Shown: positions 1-5,085 of the stretch, piece by piece | Position numbering within the stretch: position 1 is the first letter of the stretch | How the letters are laid out: each line of letters begins with the position of its first letter | Source of the DNA: an uncultured Slackia sp. | GTDB taxonomy: Bacteria > Actinomycetota > Coriobacteriia > Coriobacteriales > Eggerthellaceae | Assembly: GCA_900555495.1 (NCBI GenBank) | Contig: USLD01000104.1 | Coordinates: forward strand, 1 to 5,181 | Reading direction: 5' to 3' | DNA: 5,181 nt | Notes under the pieces: model-generated | The model's database searches: none | What the model was told of the DNA's origin: nothing | What the model saw: only the letters and a program-made list of their open reading frames with translations | Made by a program: the position numbers and the translations under genes

Positions 1-18
1 GGAAAAAGGAGGGTCTGG

Positions 19-210
19 ATGTGGGGTTTCGTTTTTCTGGCGCTGGTAGCGGCCTGCTCGCTGCTCATCGTCGTGCGCATTGCGATGAAAGGCCCCGAAA
101 GCGGCCTTCCGCGGTGCTCGACGTGCTCGTATACGGGCTGCGCCTGCGATAGGCCGAAGACGAAAACGCATCCCGACCAGGAATCGCCCGAGGAGAATGC
201 ACATGACTGA
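19..210 (+). CDS. FeoB-associated Cys-rich small membrane protein
   Basis: A 63-residue protein. Residues 2-23 form one hydrophobic membrane segment, followed by a basic turn and a cysteine cluster (C33, C36, C41, C43; spacing CxxCxxxxCxC), then a hydrophilic, charged tail. This single helix plus short Cys-rich cytoplasmic tail is the pattern of the FeoB-associated family, small proteins usually encoded just after the ferrous iron transporter gene feoB. Their exact role is unproven; a part in Fe(II) passage or FeoB assembly is the common guess. The start is supported by a strong SD (AAAGGAGGG, 5-13) five bases before the ATG. Its 3' end overlaps the downstream DtxR/MntR-type repressor by 8 nt, which fits an iron-uptake operon. 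The expected feoB would lie left of the window and is not visible. The family call rests on size, topology, cysteines and context, since such short proteins carry little sequence signal. Confidence 0.75.
   Translation: MWGFVFLALVAACSLLIVVRIAMKGPESGLPRCSTCSYTGCACDRPKTKTHPDQESPEENAHD
191..195 (+). promoter_or_regulatory. SD site that selects the repressor start
   Basis: AGGAG lies 7 bases before the ATG at 203 but only 1 base before the in-frame ATG at 197. Normal spacing therefore favours 203 as the true start. The site lies inside the 3' end of the preceding Cys-rich gene, as expected for a coupled operon. Confidence 0.7.
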
Positions 211-637
211 TATGCAAACCGAAACGATGCTCGAAATGCGCACGGACGGAGAGCTCAGCCATTCTTTGGAAGACTATCTCGAGGCCATCGCCGACCTTGC
301 GGGCGATTCGAACGGATCGGTGCGCGCCGTGGACGTGGCCACCAAACTCGGCGTGTCGAAGGCCTCGGTTTCCAAGGCCGTGGCGAACCTCAAGGAAAAA
401 GGCTACGTCGAGCAGCCCTATTACGGCGACATCACGATGACCGAAGCGGGCTATGCGTACGGATCGGCCATATGGCTGCGCCATAACCTGCTGTTCCGCT
501 TCCTCACCGAAAAGATCGGCATCGATCCCGAGCTGGCGAACTACGAGGCCTGTCAGCTCGAACACGGCATCAGCCGCGCGTCGTTCGAAAAATGGAAGGA
601 ATACCTGGCGTCGGTGGGCATCGAGGACCTGCGCTAG
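203..637 (+). CDS. DtxR/MntR-family metal-dependent transcriptional repressor
   Basis: A cytoplasmic 144-residue regulator that, by family, binds DNA when loaded with Fe(II) or Mn(II) and shuts off metal uptake. Residues about 20-80 form the winged helix-turn-helix: SLEDYLEAI helix, recognition region LGVSKASVSKAVANL at 49-63, wing ending near T80. Residues 90-140 are the metal-binding and dimerisation domain. Likely ligands are D24 and E27 (equivalent to MntR D8 and E11), H94 (RHNLL, MntR H77), C117 (DtxR C102, MntR E99), and E120 and H121 of the ACQLEH motif. There is no C-terminal SH3-like domain, so the length is MntR-like (about 142 residues). It follows a FeoB-associated gene with an 8-nt overlap, suggesting it controls the feo operon, possibly including itself; an operator would lie upstream of the window. 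The Cys ligand favours iron sensing, the Asp leans to manganese, so metal choice is uncertain. Confidence 0.93.
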   Translation: MTDMQTETMLEMRTDGELSHSLEDYLEAIADLAGDSNGSVRAVDVATKLGVSKASVSKAVANLKEKGYVEQPYYGDITMTEAGYAYGSAIWLRHNLLFRFLTEKIGIDPELANYEACQLEHGISRASFEKWKEYLASVGIEDLR

Positions 638-694
638 AAGGCGGTCCGCGCCGCTTCGCTCCGTGTTCTTTCCACAGATACGCATCGCCTTGGG

Positions 695-718
695 GAGCGC
701 CCGCGCGGGCGCTCTTTT
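695..718 (+). terminator. Rho-independent terminator of the iron operon
   Basis: A perfect 8-bp GC-rich stem (GAGCGCCC 695-702 with GGGCGCTC 707-714) closes a GCGC loop and is followed directly by TTTT, then ATTAT. It sits 57 bases after the repressor stop and 36 bases before thyX, separating the two units. The T-tract is short, so some read-through into thyX is possible. Confidence 0.85.
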
Positions 719-723
719 ATTAT
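718..723 (+). promoter_or_regulatory. Possible -10 element for thyX
   Basis: TATTAT matches the -10 consensus at 5 of 6 positions. It overlaps the terminator's T-tract and would give a start site near 730, just before the thyX SD at 742-750. No convincing -35 hexamer is found at 16-18 bp upstream, because the terminator stem occupies that place. thyX may instead depend on terminator read-through or a promoter in 638-690. Confidence 0.25.
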
Positions 724-754
724 GTGATGCGTTTCGACAAGAAAGGAGGGCCCG

Positions 755-1435
755 ATGCAAGTCGAGCTTCTTTACCATACCCCCGACCCGGAGCGCGCGA
801 TCGCAACCGCCGCGCGCCTGTGCTATGCGCCCGTCGGCGCGTCCGAGCTGATGGAGACCATGCCGCCCGAGCGCGTGCAGAGCGTGCTTTCCACCATCAT
901 GAAGAGCGGCCATTTCTCGACGCTCGAGCATGTGAGCTACACGTTCGCGATCGACGGCGTGTCGCGCGCGCTCACGCACCAGCTGGTTCGCCATCGCCTT
1001 GCCAGCTTCAATCAGCAGTCTCAGCGCTACGTGAAGTTCAAGGACGGCCTCGCGACGGTCAAGCCCGATACCGTGGCCGAAAACGAAGAGGCGAGCGCCC
1101 TGTTCGACGAAGCCGTCGAGGCGGCGGTTACGGCGTACGCCAAGCTGCTCGAGGCGGGCATTCCTGCCGAAGACGCGCGATATCTGCTTCCGAACGCCGC
1201 CGAGACCAAGATCGTGGTCACGATGAACGTGCGCGAGCTGCTGCACTTCTTCGAGCTGCGCTGCTGCAACCGCGCCCAGTGGGAGATTCGCGAACTCGCG
1301 CAGAAGATGCTCGAGCTCGTCCGCCCCACGGCGCCGTACGTGTTCTTGGACGCCGGTCCGTCGTGCGTGCGCGGCAAGTGCAGCGAAGGCAAGATGACCT
1401 GCGGTAAACCGTATCCGAAAGTGGTGCGTTCCTAG
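755..1435 (+). CDS. thyX: FAD-dependent thymidylate synthase ThyX
   Basis: Makes dTMP from dUMP using methylenetetrahydrofolate as carbon donor and reduced FAD/NADPH for reduction; a cytoplasmic homotetramer unrelated to ThyA. At 226 residues it has normal family length. The diagnostic ThyX motif RHRx7S is complete: R79-H80-R81, seven residues, S89, followed by QRY. Other family landmarks are GHFSTLEH (52-59), SRALTHQLVRHR (70-81), NVRELLHFFELR (158-169) and the following R173/W176/R179 region that helps bind dUMP. The tail holds three cysteines (C204, C209, C216) in a GPSCxxGxC...CG pattern, absent from the minimal ThyX core and possibly a metal or structural site. A strong SD (AAAGGAGGG, 742-750) stands 4 bases before the ATG. 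Its TAG stop shares its G with the GTG of the next gene, so the two are probably co-transcribed and coupled. No thyA is seen in the window, so dependence on ThyX cannot be judged. Confidence 0.98.
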   Translation: MQVELLYHTPDPERAIATAARLCYAPVGASELMETMPPERVQSVLSTIMKSGHFSTLEHVSYTFAIDGVSRALTHQLVRHRLASFNQQSQRYVKFKDGLATVKPDTVAENEEASALFDEAVEAAVTAYAKLLEAGIPAEDARYLLPNAAETKIVVTMNVRELLHFFELRCCNRAQWEIRELAQKMLELVRPTAPYVFLDAGPSCVRGKCSEGKMTCGKPYPKVVRS

Positions 1436-2544
1436 TGAGTGAAAAACAAAGCGATCTGAAGCGCGCGTTTTCCGAAGACGGCGCGCTGAAAACGCATGTG
1501 GGCGGCCAGGCGTTGATCGAGGGCGTCATGATGCGCGGCAAGTACAACTGGGCCGCCGCCGTGCGCGAGCCTGCGGGCACGATCTACGTCGAAGAACACG
1601 ACCTTGCCAGCGGCCGTTCGAAGAATAAGTGGCTGTACTGGCCGATCGTGCGCGGCTGCCGCGCCTTCGTCGAAAGCCTCGTGCTGGGTTACAAGGCGCT
1701 TGAAGTGGCCGCCTTGCATGCGTTCTCCGATAGCGAGCCTGCGAAAGAGGATGCGAAGGCGTCCCCGATGGATGCGGCCGAGCAGGCCGTCCCTGCCGAA
1801 GAGGCGGCCGCGCTTTCGACGGTCGACTTCTCGGGCGACGATTCCGACGAAAAGGCCGACGACTCCTTCGAGTTCGGTAAGAAGGAAATGGCGTTTTCCA
1901 TGGTGCTCGGCCTGGTGCTGGGCGTGGCGCTGTTCATCATCGCGCCGGCGGTCATCGCGAACCTGCTGGTCGGCGAGTACGACAGCAATACGCTGGCCTG
2001 GAATATCGTGGACGGCATCGTGCGCGTGGCCATCTTCGTGTTCTACATCTGGCTGATCGGCCGCATGGAGGACATCAAGCGCATGTTCGGCTACCACGGA
2101 GCGGAGCATAAGACCATCCACTGTTTCGAGCACGGGCTCGAACTGACGCCCGAGAACGCGCGCAGCTTCCCGCGCCTGCATGTGCGCTGCGGCACCGCGT
2201 TTCTGATCATGGTCATGATCATCGCCATCCTGGTGTACACGGTCACGCCGCTCAATGCGCTGATCGAGGCGTGGGGCGTGCCCGACGGCCCGATTAAACT
2301 GGCGTTGGTCATCGCGGTGCGTATTCTGCTGATGCCTCTGATCGCGGGCATCAGCTACGAAATCACGGTGAAGTGGGCGGGCAGCCACCCCGAGAACCCG
2401 TTGGTCAAGGTCATTCTGTGGCCGGGCATGCAGATGCAGCGCTTGACCACGCGCGAGCCCGACGACGGTCAGATCGAATGCGCGATCGCGGCCATGAAGA
2501 AGGTGCTCGAACGCGAAGACGCCGAAGCGGCCAAGGCCGTATAA
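1435..2544 (+). CDS. YqhQ-like DUF1385 family membrane protein
   Basis: A 369-residue integral membrane protein of the DUF1385/YqhQ family, whose biochemical role is not established. Family signatures are clear: GGQALIEGVMMRG at 23-35 and the cytoplasmic core YHGAEHKTIHCFEHG at 220-234 followed by an RLHVRCGTAF block (247-256). Four hydrophobic segments are visible at about 152-177, 187-209, 254-276 and 287-310, then a conserved tail with HPENP (318-322) and PGMQMQRLTTREPDD (330-344). Residues about 99-147 form an acidic, Ala/Glu/Asp-rich, probably disordered linker before the first membrane segment. The start is GTG overlapping the thyX stop (TAGTG); only a weak SD-like GAAAGTGG lies upstream, so translation is probably coupled to thyX. 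An earlier start is excluded by close packing against thyX, and the conserved GGQ motif lies only 22 residues in. In other Gram-positive bacteria this family often sits near rpmE, prfA or prmC, none of which is present here. Confidence 0.93.
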   Translation: MSEKQSDLKRAFSEDGALKTHVGGQALIEGVMMRGKYNWAAAVREPAGTIYVEEHDLASGRSKNKWLYWPIVRGCRAFVESLVLGYKALEVAALHAFSDSEPAKEDAKASPMDAAEQAVPAEEAAALSTVDFSGDDSDEKADDSFEFGKKEMAFSMVLGLVLGVALFIIAPAVIANLLVGEYDSNTLAWNIVDGIVRVAIFVFYIWLIGRMEDIKRMFGYHGAEHKTIHCFEHGLELTPENARSFPRLHVRCGTAFLIMVMIIAILVYTVTPLNALIEAWGVPDGPIKLALVIAVRILLMPLIAGISYEITVKWAGSHPENPLVKVILWPGMQMQRLTTREPDDGQIECAIAAMKKVLEREDAEAAKAV

Positions 2545-2565
2545 AGGTGATTTCGATAGACGGCA

Positions 2566-2600
2566 GCCGTCCGTCCCTTCGGGGGCGGGCGGCTTTTTTT
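2566..2600 (+). terminator. Strong rho-independent terminator after thyX-yqhQ
   Basis: A 12-bp stem (2566-2577 with 2582-2593, two G-U pairs) closes an exceptionally stable cUUCGg tetraloop (2578-2581) and is followed by seven T residues (2594-2600). It begins 21 bases after the yqhQ-like stop and clearly ends the thyX operon. Confidence 0.93.
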
Positions 2601-2730
2601 CATGAAGGCGTGCATGGGAGAACGGCGGCCTTCGTCGAAGCGGGCCGATTCCGTCGTTCGGACGGTTTGACGCAGGTTGCTTTTTGCGGAGTTTCGCGCG
2701 TATCTGTCGGGTAAAGTCTTGAAAAATGAG

Positions 2731-2772
2731 GAACCCCTTCGAACCGTGTGTCGCGGCGGTTCGAAGGGGTTC
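2731..2772. repeat. Perfect 16-bp inverted repeat, 10-nt loop
   Basis: Arms 2731-2746 (GAACCCCTTCGAACCG) and 2757-2772 are exact reverse complements, separated by TGTGTCGCGG; two more pairs form if G2730 is bulged. On the plus strand no T-run follows, so it is not a normal plus-strand terminator. On the minus strand the hairpin is followed within four bases by ATTTTTC, which would resemble a terminator for leftward transcription, yet no leftward gene is seen to its right before 4498. It may be a dispersed intergenic repeat, an RNA structure or a protein site. Confidence 0.85.
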
Positions 2773-2796
2773 TCGATGACCCGGATGCCCGGTTTT

Positions 2797-2809
2797 AAGG
2801 AGGCGATCC
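2797..2809 (+). promoter_or_regulatory. Orphan extended SD-like sequence
   Basis: AAGGAGGCGATCC matches the complement of the 16S rRNA 3' end (AAGGAGGTGATCC) at 12 of 13 positions, stronger than any real gene's SD in this window. No ATG, GTG or TTG occurs 4-12 bases downstream. An in-frame ATA at 2810 would open a 20-codon frame ending with TGA at 2870-2872; the first GTG of that frame (2819) is 15 bases away. Either a remnant of a lost gene, a leader peptide with an unusual start, or chance. Confidence 0.35.
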
Positions 2810-2960
2810 ATACGCATCGTGGTTGTGCGGAACGTGGTCGTAATACGGTCCTTCATCGATGCGATTGCTTGATTCCGTACGGTAAACCGCCCTGTTATCG
2901 TGGGGTTTCGGTATTCCGTACATCGAATCTTGCGATGCTTTCACTATAGAGTATTTCGCT

Positions 2961-3011
2961 TTAATATCAATATCTAATAAATTGATAGATAATATGATTT
3001 TAATCGATACT
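2961..3011 (+). promoter_or_regulatory. AT-rich promoter/operator region of the Fic-like gene
   Basis: This block is strikingly AT-rich in an otherwise GC-rich window. Two interleaved inverted repeats are present: TATCAAT (2965-2971) with ATTGATA (2981-2987), and TATCTA (2971-2976) with TAGATA (2986-2991), both with 9-bp spacers. Promoter-like hexamers include TATGAT (2993-2998, 5 of 6 to the -10 consensus, no good -35) and the pair TTGATA (2982-2987) with GATACT (3006-3011) at 18 bp. Either would give a leader of roughly 160-175 nt before the start at 3178. The dyads overlapping the promoter suggest an operator. A promoter here is likely; the exact hexamers are uncertain. Confidence 0.45.
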
Positions 3012-3167
3012 GCTTTTGTTGAGGATCGATAGTAAAGTAGCCCGTAAGCACCGTCGATGCGGGATGCTCGTACACGATGGCGTGAAACCTGTGCGGCGGA
3101 GCTTCGGATGCGGCCTGGAAGGGCCGTGCGTTGCGTGCGGTTCGGGCCGCCGCGCGGACATGCGATC

Positions 3168-3172
3168 GGAGG
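3168..3172 (+). promoter_or_regulatory. SD site that selects the Fic-like start
   Basis: GGAGG lies 5 bases before the ATG at 3178. The earlier in-frame candidates (TTG 3016, ATG 3064, ATG 3160) have no comparable SD, so 3178 is preferred even though the frame is open back to 3016. Confidence 0.65.
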
Positions 3173-3177
3173 CGTGT

Positions 3178-4479
3178 ATGCAGGAAAGATCGGAGTGTGC
3201 CAAGGACGAAATCCTGACGCTCATGAACGACGAGCGCCTGCGTCGCCTGCGCGCCGCATCGGATAGCGGCTTGCTTCTGTACGACGACCTGGACGATTAC
3301 GAGCTTCCCGACGGCTACGATAAAGACGGCACCTGGAAGCTTCTGACCGCCATTCGCAAGCAAGCGGCCGTATTCATGCCGAATGAACCGTATCGAACCG
3401 CCGATTGCTGGTTCGTCACCACCACCGCCCTCTCCTTCGATTCCAAGATGCTCGAGATTCGCTGCAAGGCGGGCTATCCGCTCGATCGAGATATCGATGT
3501 CTTGAAGGGCTCGCCGTTTCTGACCCGCTCGATCGAGCGCACGCTCGCCCGAGCCCTCGAAGCGGAAGGGGCCGACGTTTCGGACGGGCGCATCCACGAC
3601 ATCTTCGCCGCGCGACGCACGCCCCGCACTCCCCTCGACCGCGTTATAGGAAACTATATCGAGATAAGCCGAGAGGCGGATTCGCTCGGCGTACGAGAAA
3701 TAACGCACGGGCTGATCGAGACCTTGTATTATCGCCTGGTCGATGGAGTCGATATCAGCCTTCTTCCTCGACGCGAGAAGCTCTGTCCCATCGACGAGCG
3801 TATATCCCCGCCCGATAGCAAGGCGTGCTTGGATGCGATCTGCCACCTTGCGCAGCTCGAAGAAGGCGAGGAGCGCCGGTTCGGGCCCATCCAGCGCGTC
3901 ATCAACATCACGTGGTACTTCTGGAACTTCGAAGTGTTCCCGTGCCTCAATTCGCTGGTGGGCGTCCTGCTGCGCAACGTGCTTGCGGCGAAGTGGGGCT
4001 TTCCCGTGCTCAGCTGGGTTCCCGTGGGCTATTACCCGTTCGGCAGCCTCAATACGCCCTTGATGAAGTCGGTGTTCGAGAGCTGGTCGGTCGACTGCGG
4101 GTTCGGATTCGACTTCACGTCGTATTTCTTCATGTACACGAAGTTCTATCTCAACGAAATCGACAGGCTCGAAGAGACGATCGACGGTCTGAAACGTCTG
4201 AACGACCGTATCGGCACCATGTTCGATTTCCCTATGAACGATCGCCAGAAATCGATTATCTCGGCATTGTGCAAAGAACCCGATGCGGCTTTGCGCATCG
4301 GCCCTCATCAGAGGACGTTCGATGTCGCCTACGCCACCGCCCGCGCCGACTTTCTCGAATTGGAGCGACGCGGCTGCCTCGTGCGCGAGCACGAGGGGAG
4401 GGCATTCGTGGTCAAGGCGTGCCCCGCTCTGCGCAAGCGCGTAATGAGCTTGGGCGATGCTGCGACGGGCGTGCTCTAG
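3178..4479 (+). CDS. Fic-like protein with lost catalytic motif, C-terminal winged helix
   Basis: A 433-residue soluble protein that I read as a degenerate member of the Fic family (enzymes that usually transfer AMP to target proteins). Fic-like order: N-terminal region with W53, R60, P68 and YR (72-73); a helix at 115-131 where the inhibitory (S/T)xxxE(G/N) motif is reduced to A126-LEA-E130-G131; a Fic-type core at about 155-290; FDFTSYFFMYTKFYLNEI (311-328), like the family's DxTxFxxFxLxxI helix; and a winged helix (MNDRQKSI at 353-360, ATARADFLELERRGCL at 386-401). After the active-site position, LAAKWGFPVLSWVPV (269-283) matches the LSKWxPxFAWLPV segment of many Fic proteins. The HPFxDGNGRxGR loop itself has become FPCLNSLVGVLLR (254-266): His to Phe, GNGR lost. 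AMPylation is therefore unlikely; a regulatory or scaffold role via the winged helix is inference. The ATG at 3178 has an SD (3168-3172); a 54-residue upstream extension is open but has no SD. The gene stands alone behind an AT-rich promoter and converges on the GNAT gene. Confidence 0.7.
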   Translation: MQERSECAKDEILTLMNDERLRRLRAASDSGLLLYDDLDDYELPDGYDKDGTWKLLTAIRKQAAVFMPNEPYRTADCWFVTTTALSFDSKMLEIRCKAGYPLDRDIDVLKGSPFLTRSIERTLARALEAEGADVSDGRIHDIFAARRTPRTPLDRVIGNYIEISREADSLGVREITHGLIETLYYRLVDGVDISLLPRREKLCPIDERISPPDSKACLDAICHLAQLEEGEERRFGPIQRVINITWYFWNFEVFPCLNSLVGVLLRNVLAAKWGFPVLSWVPVGYYPFGSLNTPLMKSVFESWSVDCGFGFDFTSYFFMYTKFYLNEIDRLEETIDGLKRLNDRIGTMFDFPMNDRQKSIISALCKEPDAALRIGPHQRTFDVAYATARADFLELERRGCLVREHEGRAFVVKACPALRKRVMSLGDAATGVL

Positions 4480-4497
4480 CCCGCGGGTCGGGCGATC

Positions 4498-5073
4498 TTA
4501 GGCCTTTTCGTCGAATACGGGTTTTTCCATGACGAAATCGTCCATGACGAATCCTTTGCCGATGTCGGTTTCTACAGAGTCGATCGTTTCGAATCCTTTG
4601 GCGCGATACGCGCGGATGCCCATTTCGTTGCGTTTGTTCACGGTGAGATACATCGCATGAAGCCCCTCGGCGCGGCATAGGTCGTCGTAGAATTCGATCG
4701 TCTTGCTGCAGTAGCCTCGACCACGCGCATGTTCGAGTAGATATATCTTCGATATGAAGAAGCGATTCGTATCCGGTTCCGCGCAACCGCCCGTGTAGCC
4801 GACGATTCCGTCCGCGCCCCATTCGCTGTCGGATGCGTCGGCGGTTGCGCTTCGGTCCGAGGCGCATGCGTCGTCGACGATAAGCCAGTATCGGTACCCT
4901 TGTTCGGCGACGCTTTTCTTTATGGCGGGAAGCGATTGAAACCGTTCGACCATGTAGTCGGTCTGCGCGCGCCCGATGATTGCGGGCCAGTATTCATGCC
5001 AGATTTCGTCGGCGAGTCGCGCAAGCGTACGAAGGCCCTCTTCGCTTTCGACGGGTTTGAACGAGGCTGCCAT
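4498..5073 (-). CDS. GNAT family N-acetyltransferase
   Basis: A cytoplasmic 191-residue acetyltransferase of the GNAT superfamily, transferring acetyl from acetyl-CoA to an amine; the substrate is unknown. The acetyl-CoA pyrophosphate loop is LLEHARGRGYCSKTI (112-126): the RxxGx(G/A) motif reads R-G-R-G-Y-C, with Cys122 in the last position. The preceding strand FFISKIYL (105-112) and the later LTVNKRNEMGIRAYRAKGF (143-161) are typical motif A and B elements, and the end VMDDFVMEK (176-184) is common in this group. A hydrophilic, Ala/Asp/Ser-rich insertion lies at about 69-88 between strands. The start at 5073 is chosen over an ATG at 5106 because GAGGAG (5085 to 5080 on the minus strand) stands 6 bases upstream of it. 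TAGAAT (minus strand, 5110 to 5105) is a possible -10 without a clear -35. The gene converges on the Fic-like gene with an 18-bp gap, so shared function is not implied. Confidence 0.92.
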   Translation of the reverse strand: MAASFKPVESEEGLRTLARLADEIWHEYWPAIIGRAQTDYMVERFQSLPAIKKSVAEQGYRYWLIVDDACASDRSATADASDSEWGADGIVGYTGGCAEPDTNRFFISKIYLLEHARGRGYCSKTIEFYDDLCRAEGLHAMYLTVNKRNEMGIRAYRAKGFETIDSVETDIGKGFVMDDFVMEKPVFDEKA

Positions 5074-5079
5074 GGTCGT

Positions 5080-5085
5080 CTCCTC
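5080..5085 (-). promoter_or_regulatory. SD site that selects the acetyltransferase start
   Basis: On the minus strand GAGGAG is followed by a 6-base spacer and the ATG at 5073-5071. The in-frame ATG at 5106 lies upstream of this site and has no SD of its own visible, so the 191-residue form is preferred. Confidence 0.75.

Larger units (their letters stand above)
2601..2960. other. Intergenic stretch without a convincing gene
   Basis: Between the terminator and the AT-rich promoter block I find no RNA gene or protein gene I can defend. An open frame spans 2677-2949 from a TTG codon, but it has no SD, contains the large inverted repeat and resembles no family I know. The stretch does hold a 16-bp inverted repeat (2731-2772), an SD-like sequence at 2797-2809 and a 9-bp direct repeat ATTCCGTAC (2872-2880 and 2913-2921). 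It may be a decayed gene, a small RNA locus or a long regulatory leader; none of these is shown. Confidence 0.5.

Noticed and set aside
65..1246. Minus-strand open frame (393 codons) across the repressor and thyX
   Set aside because: Runs opposite two certain genes and a terminator; composition is that of antisense high-GC sequence.
1432..2856. Long minus-strand open frame (474 codons) opposite the yqhQ-like gene
   Set aside because: His/Arg/Asp-rich shadow of a well-supported membrane protein gene; no SD and no known family.
2677..2949. 90-codon plus-strand frame in the intergenic region
   Set aside because: TTG start without SD, contains the 16-bp inverted repeat, and resembles no known protein.
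3160..3162. ATG at 3160 as the Fic-like start
   Set aside because: No SD at a usable distance, whereas the ATG at 3178 has GGAGG five bases upstream.
2974..4392. Long minus-strand open frame (472 codons) opposite the Fic-like gene
   Set aside because: It has no recognisable domains and Arg/His/Ala-rich composition typical of the antisense of GC-rich coding sequence. The plus-strand frame carries the family motifs.
4479..4493. Hairpin GCCCG/CGGGC between the two convergent genes as a terminator
   Set aside because: Only 5 bp of stem and no T-tract on either strand.
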